A DNA stretch of 11,194 bases from assembly GCA_017987615.1 (NCBI GenBank), contig JAGNTI010000035.1, positions 1 to 11,194 on the forward strand, given 5' to 3'. This document shows, one piece after another, positions 1-8,483 of the stretch. This DNA is from Sediminibacterium sp. (GTDB lineage: Bacteria > Bacteroidota > Bacteroidia > Chitinophagales > Chitinophagaceae). The notes beneath the pieces were generated by a model. The model did not search any database, was not told the origin of the DNA, and saw only the letters and a list, made by a program, of their open reading frames with translations. Made by a program: the position numbers and the translations under genes. How positions within the stretch are numbered: the stretch's first letter is position 1; each line of letters opens with the position of its first letter.

Positions 1-62
1 AGTTGTTTTAATACGCCCTCAAAACAGAAATAAATGTATTTTTAAGGCCTATTTTGAGATAC

Positions 63-2405
63 ATGAAAACCTATGCGCTGGTATTATTTTTGTTGGTTGG
101 CTTGGCATACGATTTAGTTGCCCAACCTTACACGGGCATAAGTTTACCAAAAAACAAACCCTACTCCGAAAGACTCTTACCTGCCGAAAAAACAGGCGAA
201 AAAGGATTTAGGTTACCTAAGCGAATATTTAACAATACGGTTACGAGGTATAACTACGTTTTTAATGCCACAAATAGGCTTAATGAAATTATTGAAAGAG
301 CTAGCCAAAAGCAAATTGAAAACTATGCGGAGCTACTCCCCTTTTATCCCTATAGTTTAGAAGCAACTGCAAAGGATGAAATTGATACCATCATTTACAA
401 GTGTACTGCTGGTATTTTGTTACACGATTTAAGAAGCGATTGGGTGGATAATTTATACATCATTTTAGGAAAAGCATATTTACACCGCCAAGATTACGAC
501 TCGGCACTTGCCGTTTTTAAATATGTCAACTATGCTTTCGCCCCAAAAGATGAAGGCGCTGATATTCCTATTGGAAGTAATATTAGTAACACGGGTGGCG
601 TATTTTCTATTTCAACCAATGAGAAAAGAAATATCTGGAAAAAAATAACCACCACCATTCCTAGCAGGAACGAAAGTTTTTTGTGGATGATTCGGACCTA
701 TCTCGAACAAAATAAACAATCGGAAGCAACAGGACTAGCAGCGCTTTTAAGAACAGATAAAATTTTTCCTGCAAGACTTATTCCTACGCTCGACGAATTA
801 ACAGCTTATGGTCATTACAAAGGGGAACGCTACGAATTAGCTGCAAATTTTTTAGCAAAAACAATTTCGTTTGCGGCAAATAAAGCAGATAAATCAAGAA
901 AAGCATACTTAACCGCGCAGATGTATGAAAAAGCTGGCACCTACACACTAGCTAAACAGTACTATCAAACAGCCATTGATGCAGCGCAGGACCCCTATCT
1001 AGAAATATACGCCAACGTAGCACTCAATAGATTAAGCGTTACTACAGGAGCAGACAGTAAAGCGCTACTACTGATGGCCAAAAAAGATAGGTACGAAGCC
1101 TACAAAGACGTTATTTATTTTGCAGCAGCTTCTATCGAACTTTCAAAAAAGAATTATACCCTTACTCAAAATTATTTATTAGAGAGTATTAAGTATGCAG
1201 GTGACAATGAATTGCAAAAGCAAAAATCATTTGTACTACTAGGTGATATCAATTACGATCAAAAAAAATATGGTGCTGCCTATAAATTTTACGATAGCAT
1301 TAATGTTCAAAACCTGGAGCTGATTCAAAAAGAAAAAATTGAAACTAGAAAGCCTGCCCTTCAACTCATCAATGCCAATTTAACCATTATTGAACTAGAA
1401 GATAGCTTGCAAAAAATTGCCGCCCTCCCTGAAATTGAAAGGACCATTTTTTTAAGAAAGCTTTACAAACAATTACGCAAAGAAAAAGATGATGCCTCAC
1501 AGGATAAAATACTAGACGCAAATGCGGCCGCTAATTTTGATTTGTTTAGCAGTAGCGCCAACGCCGATTTTTATTTTTTAAATAAAGCACTACGTTCTAA
1601 AGGAGCGACCACATTTAAAACAACATGGGGCAATAGACAAAACCTTGACAATTGGAGAAGACAAGCCGCGCTGGATGCCAGTATTGGAACAGCAACCATC
1701 AATACGGCCGCAGTCACCACAGATGCTACAAACAAAGACAGTAGTTCAACTATTAGTTACGAAGCACTAGCCGAATCGATCCCTACTGGAGCCAAACAAC
1801 TAGAAGCCTCCAACGAAAAATGGGCCAAAGCACTACTTGACAATGCGCAAATATTTCAACTAAATTTATCCGACTACCCTTCTGCTATAGAAGCCTACCG
1901 TTTTTATATCAGTAAGTTTTTATCAGGCGCTTCACTTGATTTGGCCTATCACAATTTAGCACTTTGCTATAGCGTTGTTGGTGATGAGGCGAGAGCAGAT
2001 TCGGTACAAAAACTTTTTAAAGTTAAATTCCCAAGTAGTAAGTTGCTTTCCAAAAAAGAAGTAAGTAATGCTCCTAGCATCAGCGGCGCAGATATTACCT
2101 ACAATACTATTTACGAATATTTTACCAAAGGAGAATACGAAAAAGCACTTGCACTAAAGGAAGAAGCTACCGCTAAATTCGGAAAAGACATTTGGGCACC
2201 ACAGTTTTTATTTATGGAAGCAACCCTTCTTATGAAAAACAAAGAAGACAGTGCTGCCATACAAAAATTAAATAAAATTATAGCCAACTATAAAGAAAGT
2301 AGCATCGCAAAAAAAGCGGCTGCCGTTTTAGAAGTATTAAAGCAAAGAGAAACCATAGAAAAAGAAATCAATAAACAGCCTGCCAAAAAAGAGGAAGGCC
2401 AATAA
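63..2405 (+). CDS. porW: PorW/SprE, TPR protein of the type IX secretion system
   Basis: Exported tetratricopeptide-repeat protein of 780 residues. PorW/SprE is a T9SS component needed for protein export and, in gliders, for motility; in the known system it links the periplasmic PorK/PorN ring to the outer-membrane translocon. Visible: a hydrophobic signal peptide (residues 1 to about 20, ending DLVA-Q); a conserved N-terminal block with TRYNYVFN (61-68) and LLPFYPY (91-97); an HD-R-DW-D stretch followed by a TPR-like helix pair (about 121-157); more degenerate TPRs to about 420; a WGNR..LDNWRR motif near 520-530 typical of SprE; and C-terminal TPRs (about 585-760) before a charged tail. The ATG at 63 is preferred because it starts directly before MKTYALVLFLL; an in-frame TTG at 54 would add only MRY. 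The family is often lipidated, but no Cys lies near this signal peptide. The PBP gene follows after 16 bases. Family call is from remembered motifs; identity fairly sure. Confidence 0.85.
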   Translation: MKTYALVLFLLVGLAYDLVAQPYTGISLPKNKPYSERLLPAEKTGEKGFRLPKRIFNNTVTRYNYVFNATNRLNEIIERASQKQIENYAELLPFYPYSLEATAKDEIDTIIYKCTAGILLHDLRSDWVDNLYIILGKAYLHRQDYDSALAVFKYVNYAFAPKDEGADIPIGSNISNTGGVFSISTNEKRNIWKKITTTIPSRNESFLWMIRTYLEQNKQSEATGLAALLRTDKIFPARLIPTLDELTAYGHYKGERYELAANFLAKTISFAANKADKSRKAYLTAQMYEKAGTYTLAKQYYQTAIDAAQDPYLEIYANVALNRLSVTTGADSKALLLMAKKDRYEAYKDVIYFAAASIELSKKNYTLTQNYLLESIKYAGDNELQKQKSFVLLGDINYDQKKYGAAYKFYDSINVQNLELIQKEKIETRKPALQLINANLTIIELEDSLQKIAALPEIERTIFLRKLYKQLRKEKDDASQDKILDANAAANFDLFSSSANADFYFLNKALRSKGATTFKTTWGNRQNLDNWRRQAALDASIGTATINTAAVTTDATNKDSSSTISYEALAESIPTGAKQLEASNEKWAKALLDNAQIFQLNLSDYPSAIEAYRFYISKFLSGASLDLAYHNLALCYSVVGDEARADSVQKLFKVKFPSSKLLSKKEVSNAPSISGADITYNTIYEYFTKGEYEKALALKEEATAKFGKDIWAPQFLFMEATLLMKNKEDSAAIQKLNKIIANYKESSIAKKAAAVLEVLKQRETIEKEINKQPAKKEEGQ

Positions 2406-2421
2406 TATTAAACGCATCATT

Positions 2422-4869
2422 ATGGAAATGTCAAAACCTGTTCGTGTCTTTTGGCGCATCTTTTTTTGGAGTATGGGTGGCCTTGGCCTCTTTTTACTCA
2501 TGATTAATTTTGGATGGTTGGGTAGCATGCCTTCTATCGATGATATTGAAAATCCAACAGCATCACTAGCCAGTCAGGTATATGCGCAGGATGGGACCCT
2601 GATGGGAAAATTTTATTTAGAAGACCGCATAAACGTTCAATACAAAGACATTAGCAAGCATGTTGTAAATGCACTAGTAGCCACCGAAGACGAACGATTT
2701 TATGACCACAAAGGAATTGACCCACGCTCACTCGGTAGAGCCCTGTTTTTTTTAGGTAGTGAAGGTGGTGCGAGTACCATTACCATGCAAACGGCAAAAA
2801 ATTTATTTACCAATAACTGGAGTACGAGCAATATTTTACTCCGAATGATTCAAAAAATTAAAGAATCACTGATTGCCATAAAGCTCGAAAGAAATTTTAC
2901 CAAAGAAGAAATTATTACCCTCTATTTAAATACAGTGGCATTTGGAGATAATGTATTTGGCATTAGAAATGCGGCTAAAACATTTTTTCAAAAAGAGCCA
3001 GACCGCTTAAATGTGCAGGAGTCTGCAGTACTCATTGGTATGTTAAAAGGAGCCACTCTTTACAACCCTCGCCGCAATCCAAAATTAGCACTTGACAGAC
3101 GCAACACCGTACTCAGTCAAATGGTGCGTAACAATTATTTACCAGAGGCAGAAGCAGCAAAACTAAAATTAACCCCGATAGAGCTCAATTATAAAAAGCT
3201 TGATGAGTCGGCGGGATTGGGCCCTTATTTTAGAATGATACTTGGCGAAGAATTAAAAAAATGGTGCAAAGAAAACACCAAACAAAATGGCGACAACTAC
3301 AACCTCTACCGTGATGGTTTAAAAATTTATACCACCATCAATCCACGCATGCAACAGTACGCAGAGGAAGCCGTGGGTAAGCACATGAACTACCTACAAA
3401 AAATATTTAACACCCAAGCCAATATCAAAGACGGAAGTATTTGGAAAGGATACGAAAATGTTTTGCAAAACGCCATGAAGCAATCAGACCGTTGGCGCAA
3501 CTTGCAAAACGAAGGACTTGACGAAGAAGAAATTAAAAAAACATTTTCTGAAAAAGTAAACATGCGCATTTTTACTTGGAACGATGCGCGTGAAAAAGAT
3601 ACGGTGATGACGCCTTACGATTCTATCAAGTACCACCGTCAAATGTTGCAAGCAGGTTTTATGGTTATGGATCCATTAACTGGCGAGGTGAAAGCATGGG
3701 TAGGTGGCATTGGATTTAAGAGTTTCAAATACGATCACGTTAATATCAATACCAAAAGACAAGTGGGCTCTACCATGAAGCCCCTACTCTATAGTTTAGC
3801 GATTGAAGAAGCTGGCTTTACACCCAACACAACCGTATATGACCAACAACAAAGTTTTGGTAGCTATGGCCTTGTGCCTGCCACAGGTAAATCATGTACA
3901 GGCCAGTCGATGCCAATGGCAGCAGCACTTGCACAATCACGCAACTGTGCCTCGGCGTATATTTTAAAACAACTCGATACCGAAGGTAATAACAGTGCTA
4001 AACGTTTGGTTGAATTTTTAAAGCGCAGCGATATCACTGCTAATATTGATCCATACCCTTCTATTGCACTGGGTGCTTGTGAAATTTCATTGTTTGAAAT
4101 GATGCAGAGCTACAGTATGTTTCCGGGTAAAGGCTTTAATGTAAAACCCATGTACATTACACGTATCGAAGATAGAAATGGAAATGTGCTAGCTACTTTT
4201 ACGCCAAAAAGAAAAGAAATTATTAGTGAAGTAACAGCCTACTCAGTTGCTAAAATGATGGAAGGTGTGATGCGCGCCGGAACAGGACGCGGCATGTGGA
4301 GTTATGTACCCGATATGGCTATTGCAGGAAAAACAGGAACCACCAATGAAAATAGTGATGGTTGGTTTATAGGTTATACCCCTCAACTTATTGCTGGTGG
4401 ATGGGTTGGTGCCGACGACCGTTTTATACATTTTAATAAAGAGAGTGCCTGGGGTCAAGGTGGTAGAGCCGTATTACCTATTTGGGGTTACTTTTTTGGC
4501 AAAGCCGCCGCAGATGCCAACTGTGGCATTGATACCAAACTTACATTTAGTAAAGCTGACATGGTTGAAAATGAAATCATGCTGGATTATTTAAACAACA
4601 CCCCACCTGTATTAGGTGCCGAAAGTGAAGATTTAGGAACGGGTACAGAAGGTGATTATGCAGTGCCGCTTGATATTAAAGCCGAAGACATTGCTCCTGA
4701 ATCACAAAAAGCAACGGACACAAAACCTACCACAGATCCTAAACCTGCCGATCCAAAAAAACAAACACCACCGCCACCTGCAGTGATAACAAAACCAATA
4801 GACAAGCCACAAGATAAACCGGCGGACAAACCAAAAGCAGTACTTCCAAAAAAAGGCGGAACTAAATAA
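2422..4869 (+). CDS. mrcA: Penicillin-binding protein 1A (class A, transglycosylase/transpeptidase)
   Basis: Bifunctional peptidoglycan synthase of 815 residues: polymerises lipid II and cross-links the glycan strands on the outer face of the inner membrane. Visible: short cytoplasmic N-terminus, one membrane segment (about 9-30), a GT51 transglycosylase domain with ATEDERFYDHKGID (catalytic Glu89), GGASTITMQTAKN (115-127) and E148-S-L-I-A-I-K-L-E, then a penicillin-binding transpeptidase domain with S450-T-M-K453 (nucleophile Ser450), S506-R-N508 and K637-T-G-T640. The last 55 or so residues form a Pro/Lys/Asp-rich, probably disordered tail. All catalytic motifs are intact, so the enzyme should be active. 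The usual Gln before the second Gln of STITQQ is Met here. The 16-base gap after porW suggests cotranscription. An ATG two codons downstream (2428) is an equally possible start. The choice of 1A rather than another class A paralogue is by convention. Confidence 0.93.
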   Translation: MEMSKPVRVFWRIFFWSMGGLGLFLLMINFGWLGSMPSIDDIENPTASLASQVYAQDGTLMGKFYLEDRINVQYKDISKHVVNALVATEDERFYDHKGIDPRSLGRALFFLGSEGGASTITMQTAKNLFTNNWSTSNILLRMIQKIKESLIAIKLERNFTKEEIITLYLNTVAFGDNVFGIRNAAKTFFQKEPDRLNVQESAVLIGMLKGATLYNPRRNPKLALDRRNTVLSQMVRNNYLPEAEAAKLKLTPIELNYKKLDESAGLGPYFRMILGEELKKWCKENTKQNGDNYNLYRDGLKIYTTINPRMQQYAEEAVGKHMNYLQKIFNTQANIKDGSIWKGYENVLQNAMKQSDRWRNLQNEGLDEEEIKKTFSEKVNMRIFTWNDAREKDTVMTPYDSIKYHRQMLQAGFMVMDPLTGEVKAWVGGIGFKSFKYDHVNINTKRQVGSTMKPLLYSLAIEEAGFTPNTTVYDQQQSFGSYGLVPATGKSCTGQSMPMAAALAQSRNCASAYILKQLDTEGNNSAKRLVEFLKRSDITANIDPYPSIALGACEISLFEMMQSYSMFPGKGFNVKPMYITRIEDRNGNVLATFTPKRKEIISEVTAYSVAKMMEGVMRAGTGRGMWSYVPDMAIAGKTGTTNENSDGWFIGYTPQLIAGGWVGADDRFIHFNKESAWGQGGRAVLPIWGYFFGKAAADANCGIDTKLTFSKADMVENEIMLDYLNNTPPVLGAESEDLGTGTEGDYAVPLDIKAEDIAPESQKATDTKPTTDPKPADPKKQTPPPPAVITKPIDKPQDKPADKPKAVLPKKGGTK

Positions 4870-4891
4870 ATTTTTTAATCACTCCGAGGCA

Positions 4892-5905
4892 CTAGAGCGC
4901 TTTATTGACAAAATTAAAATTCAGGGATAACTGATGAAACATATTACGCTGGTAAAATCCAGTAGCGTAATTAATATGTAGTTTTTGCATGAGCACAGCT
5001 ACACCAAAAGTAACACCATTAAGCCCATTGGTGATATTGTATCCATTTAAAGATTGTCTGCGCAGCACATTGTAACCAAGATTGCAATGAATATTTTCAT
5101 TGACGGTTAACTGCGCTCCTAACACCACATGCGACATCATTTTTTCAATGGTTGAAAATTTTTTGCCGGATTCTGAAATAATAAAACTCGTATCTGATCC
5201 GTGTAAATTAAAGCGCTGTAACTGCTGTAAGGTGAGTGAAAATTGTAGTGGCGCATCTGCTAATTTTTTAGAAATGCCAGCATTTATTTCAAAAGGAAGT
5301 TCTTCTTTTACGGCGCCTGCATAAGCATTTAATTGCGTTCCCATATTGGTTACCACTACTCCTGCTTGTAGCCCTGCGGCTTCATCAAAATAAGTGAGTG
5401 ACGCATCTAGTGCAAGTGCAGATGAACGGTAAGCGCTGTAATTTGAATGAATGAATTTTGCAGCAGCACCTAGCCACCATTTGTCTTTATACTGTTTACT
5501 GGTTCCTAATTGAACCGCAAAATCAGTTGGGCGGTACATACCCAATACATTACCAGCGGCATCTGTTTGATCGATGCTTCCATAATTTACATATTGAACA
5601 CCGAGTCCTAGATTTTGCGCACCAACAGTGTAACCAGCCATACAACTGTACTGATTAATACCCGCTAGTAAACTTGAAAATGAAGTAGCGACCTGGCCAT
5701 GATATGCAGGCCTTAGTAATGACGGATTTGAAAAACCCGCTGCTACATTATTTCCGATGAGTGAAACATTAGATCCTCCAAGTGCAGCAACTTCTGCAGT
5801 AGCTGGATTTTTTAAAAAACTAAATACCGGATTACCGCCTTGTGTTTGCGCAAAAGCATGCACGACTCCAACCCATAAAAAAACAAAGAGTAAACGGGCG
5901 CGCAT
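4892..5905 (-). CDS. porQ: Type IX secretion system protein PorQ
   Basis: Predicted outer-membrane beta-barrel of 337 residues in the PorQ/PorV (FadL-like) group. In the known T9SS, PorQ holds PorZ at the cell surface as part of the attachment complex with PorU and PorV, which cuts off C-terminal signals and anchors cargo to lipopolysaccharide. Visible: signal peptide (about 1-19, ending AFA-Q), the early conserved run FLKNPATAEVAALGGSNVSL (28-47 region) with the N-N-V-A-A-G-F-S-N-P-S-L-L motif after it, then alternating amphipathic strands to a C-terminus ending LNFNFVNKAL. Length fits the family (about 340). The start lies 23 bases after the lon stop with no promoter match between, so it is probably read through from lon; this pairing is not functionally obvious. 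Converges on the PBP gene with a 22-base gap. PorV is less likely because PorV is longer and differs at the N-terminus. Confidence 0.9.
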   Translation of the reverse strand: MRARLLFVFLWVGVVHAFAQTQGGNPVFSFLKNPATAEVAALGGSNVSLIGNNVAAGFSNPSLLRPAYHGQVATSFSSLLAGINQYSCMAGYTVGAQNLGLGVQYVNYGSIDQTDAAGNVLGMYRPTDFAVQLGTSKQYKDKWWLGAAAKFIHSNYSAYRSSALALDASLTYFDEAAGLQAGVVVTNMGTQLNAYAGAVKEELPFEINAGISKKLADAPLQFSLTLQQLQRFNLHGSDTSFIISESGKKFSTIEKMMSHVVLGAQLTVNENIHCNLGYNVLRRQSLNGYNITNGLNGVTFGVAVLMQKLHINYATGFYQRNMFHQLSLNFNFVNKAL

Positions 5906-5928
5906 AAAACAGTTGTAATTTATTAAAA

Positions 5929-8331
5929 TTAAACAAGGGCAAGGTCTACAACCTGCTGCATTGTTTTTACATAATGAAAAGTTACTCCTTTAATAAATGC
6001 CTTGTCAATTTCATTGACATCTTTTTCATTTTGCGCACACATAATAATCTCCTTTAAGCCAGATCTTTTAGCTGCCAACACTTTTTCTTTAATACCCCCT
6101 ACCGGTAACACCTGACCACGAAGGGTGATTTCGCCGGTCATGGCTAAATAAGGTTTTACTTTTCTACCCGTAAATGCAGAGGTTAAAGAAGTAAGCATAG
6201 TAATACCTGCGCTAGGACCATCTTTTGGTGTTGCACCTTCTGGTACGTGCACGTGAATATTCTTTTTAGAAAACACTGTAGGATCTATACCGTATTTTTT
6301 AGCGTTGGCTTGCAAATAACTTAACGCAGTGGTCGCACTCTCCTTCATTACATTACCCAAATTACCGGTAAGCTTTATTTCGCCTTTGCCATCACTTAAA
6401 ATAGTTTCAATAAATAATATATCGCCACCCACATAGGTCCAGGCAAGACCTACAGCCACACCTGGCATATTGGCCAACTTATAAATTTCGTTGCTATAAC
6501 GTGCTTGCCCAAGTATTTTTTCGATATCTGGCGCCGTTAAAGTGGTTTTTACTTTGTTTTTAGTCGCATATTCTTTGGCCTGAAAACGCATTACGGATGC
6601 CAGCTGACGGTCTAATTCACGCACGCCACTTTCTCTGGTATAGTTTTCAATAATTTTCTCCAGCACCTTATCGGCAATTTTAAAATTCACTTTTTCGAGG
6701 CCATGCGCTTCTTTTTGCTTGGGCACGAGGTGCTTTTTAGCAATTTCCACTTTCTCTTCCACGGCGTAGCCACTGAGGTCAATAATTTCTAAACGGTCGC
6801 GTAATGCTGGCTGAATATTTTGAATATTATTAGCCGTTGCTATAAACAACACTTTAGAAAGGTCGTATTCCAGCTCTAGGTAATTGTCATAAAAATTGCT
6901 GTTTTGCTCCGGATCCAATACCTCTAATAATGCCGATGAAGGATCGCCACGGTGGTCAGCACCTATTTTGTCTATTTCATCCAGGATCATAACCGGATTT
7001 GAAGACTTACATTTTCTAATATTTTGAAGGATACGGCCCGGCATTGCCCCAATATATGTTTTGCGGTGCCCCCTAATTTCACTTTCGTCGTGTAAACCGC
7101 CAAGGCTCAAACGCACATATTTACGACCAATGGCATGCGCAATTGACTTACCAAGCGAGGTTTTACCAATACCCGGAGGGCCTAAAAAGCATAAAATAGG
7201 GCTTTTCATGTCGCCTTTTAGCTTTAAAACGGCTAGGTATTCGAGAATACGACTCTTAATTTTTGCCATCCCGTAATGATCGATATCCAGTACTTTTTTG
7301 GCATTTTTAAGGTCATAATTATCGGAAGTATAGCTGTCCCATGGAAGGTCAAGCATTAAATCGAGGTGATTGTACACCACCGAATAATCGGGGGTGGTTG
7401 GGTGCATGCGCTCTAGTTTGGCCACACCCGTGTCAAATGCATTTTTTGCAGCTTCCGGCCATTTCTTGCCTTCAGCCTTCTTTTTCATATCCGCAATTTC
7501 ACGCTCGTTGGTATCACCCCCAAGCTCGTCTTTGATACTCTTTAATTGCTGCTGTAAAAAGTAATCCCGTTGTTGTTTGTCCAGCTCGGTTCTGGTTTTA
7601 TTGGTCACTTTATTTTTAAGTTCCGCAAACTGAAGCTCTTTTTGCAGTATTAAAATTAAACTTTCAGCCCTAGTATTTATATCATTGATTTCCAATAGTT
7701 TTTGCTTTTCGGAAATATCACTATTTAAGTTAGAGCTTACAAAATTTATGAGAAAAGAAGGGTTTTCGATGCTCTTTAAAATGATTCCCGCCTCTGTTGG
7801 AAGATTAGGCGATAGCTGAATAATTTGCGTTGCCAGGTCTTTAATACTGCTTACAATGGCCGCAAAATCGTCCCCTTCCGGACTAGCGTCATCTTCAAAT
7901 AATTTGATGCTCGCCTTAAAATAAGGATCGTCGGTGAGCATAGAAACCAGCTCAAACCTTTTTTTACCCTGAATAATAATGGTGGTTCCACCATCCGGCA
8001 TTTTAATAAGCTTAATAATTTTTGCCACCGTACCCACGCTACATAAATCTGCAGCCACCGGCTCCTCAATATTGGCATCCTTTTGAGACACGACACCTAT
8101 AAGCTTGTCGGCTTTATAAGCGTCATTCACCGCCTTAATGCTTTTATCCCTCCCTACGGTAATAGGCAAAACCACCCCTGGAAACAATACCGTATTGCGC
8201 AGTGGCAAAATGGCAAGCTCTGAAGGTATCACCATATTTTTATCCTGTTCAGACTCCTGCTCGTTCATTGGTATGATGGGCATAAAGTCTGTATCCTCTT
8301 CTGATCTAAAAAACATGTTCTCTTTTATCAT
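5929..8331 (-). CDS. lon: ATP-dependent protease La (Lon)
   Basis: Cytoplasmic AAA+ serine protease of 800 residues that degrades misfolded and selected regulatory proteins. Visible domains in order: an acidic N-terminal extension (about 1-37), the LON substrate-binding domain (from about 38, with LPLRNTVLFPGVVLPI), a coiled helical region (about 225-310, rich in Glu/Lys/Gln), an AAA+ module with Walker A GPPGIGKT (384-391) and Walker B VMILDEID (447-454), the arginine-bearing ALRDRLE (509-515), and the C-terminal protease domain with PKDGPSAG (Ser707) and GGIKEKVLAAKR (Lys750). The 43-residue Ser-Lys spacing equals that in the E. coli enzyme, so the dyad looks intact. The ATG at 8331 is used; the next in-frame ATG (8316) would remove five residues without touching the domain. 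No strong ribosome binding site is seen. The leader holds a GC hairpin and repeats; porQ follows 23 bases downstream. Confidence 0.98.
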   Translation of the reverse strand: MIKENMFFRSEEDTDFMPIIPMNEQESEQDKNMVIPSELAILPLRNTVLFPGVVLPITVGRDKSIKAVNDAYKADKLIGVVSQKDANIEEPVAADLCSVGTVAKIIKLIKMPDGGTTIIIQGKKRFELVSMLTDDPYFKASIKLFEDDASPEGDDFAAIVSSIKDLATQIIQLSPNLPTEAGIILKSIENPSFLINFVSSNLNSDISEKQKLLEINDINTRAESLILILQKELQFAELKNKVTNKTRTELDKQQRDYFLQQQLKSIKDELGGDTNEREIADMKKKAEGKKWPEAAKNAFDTGVAKLERMHPTTPDYSVVYNHLDLMLDLPWDSYTSDNYDLKNAKKVLDIDHYGMAKIKSRILEYLAVLKLKGDMKSPILCFLGPPGIGKTSLGKSIAHAIGRKYVRLSLGGLHDESEIRGHRKTYIGAMPGRILQNIRKCKSSNPVMILDEIDKIGADHRGDPSSALLEVLDPEQNSNFYDNYLELEYDLSKVLFIATANNIQNIQPALRDRLEIIDLSGYAVEEKVEIAKKHLVPKQKEAHGLEKVNFKIADKVLEKIIENYTRESGVRELDRQLASVMRFQAKEYATKNKVKTTLTAPDIEKILGQARYSNEIYKLANMPGVAVGLAWTYVGGDILFIETILSDGKGEIKLTGNLGNVMKESATTALSYLQANAKKYGIDPTVFSKKNIHVHVPEGATPKDGPSAGITMLTSLTSAFTGRKVKPYLAMTGEITLRGQVLPVGGIKEKVLAAKRSGLKEIIMCAQNEKDVNEIDKAFIKGVTFHYVKTMQQVVDLALV

Positions 8332-8354
8332 GATATCTGGGTCAAATTGTCACA

Positions 8355-8371
8355 ACGGGCCGGAGGCCCGT
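8355..8371. other. GC-rich perfect hairpin in the lon leader
   Basis: Seven-base-pair stem ACGGGCC / GGCCCGT closed by the three-base loop GGA, in otherwise AT-rich DNA, 24 bases before the lon start codon. It could form in the lon 5' untranslated RNA. It is not followed by a T run in either direction, so it is not an intrinsic terminator. A role in mRNA stability or a REP-type repeat unit are both possible; neither can be told from this window. Confidence 0.6.
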
Positions 8372-8416
8372 CTCTAATCTATTGCACATAGAACTAAACA
8401 ATATTGATGCCAAGCT

Positions 8417-8452
8417 GGTACAATCATAGGAAACCGGTACAAACTGGCACAA
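8417..8452. repeat. Three short direct repeats GGTACAA/GGTACAA/GGCACAA upstream of lon
   Basis: Copies at 8417-8423, 8436-8442 and 8446-8452. The start-to-start distances are 19 and 10 bases, close to two turns and one turn of the helix, so all three would lie on one face of the DNA. On the coding strand of lon they read TTGTGCC, TTGTACC, TTGTACC. They could be regulator binding sites or chance; the third copy runs into the A tract of the neighbouring terminator. Confidence 0.35.
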
Positions 8453-8482
8453 AAAAAAATCCTCACGACTTTGTCGTGAGGA
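8451..8482 (-). terminator. Rho-independent terminator of the small lipoprotein gene
   Basis: A perfect ten-base-pair stem (8460-8469 with 8473-8482, core CCTCACGAC/GTCGTGAGG) and a three-base loop. Read on the minus strand it is followed by nine T (8451-8459). It lies 39 bases after the stop codon of the lipoprotein gene and ends that transcript before the lon leader. This is one of the strongest signals in the window. Confidence 0.93.
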
Positions 8483-8483
8483 C

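Noticed and set aside
37..44. TATTTTTA as a porW promoter -7 box
   Set aside because: One mismatch in the key TTTG and no TTG at 19-21 bases upstream; the true promoter may lie before the window.
54..62. TTG start for porW giving MRY before the signal peptide
   Set aside because: An ATG three codons later gives a cleaner signal peptide start; TTG is a rarer start codon and nothing supports it.
7851..8096. Minus-strand open frame of 81 codons overlapping lon in another frame
   Set aside because: Overlaps the strongly conserved LON domain in an alternative frame and shows no coding motif of its own.
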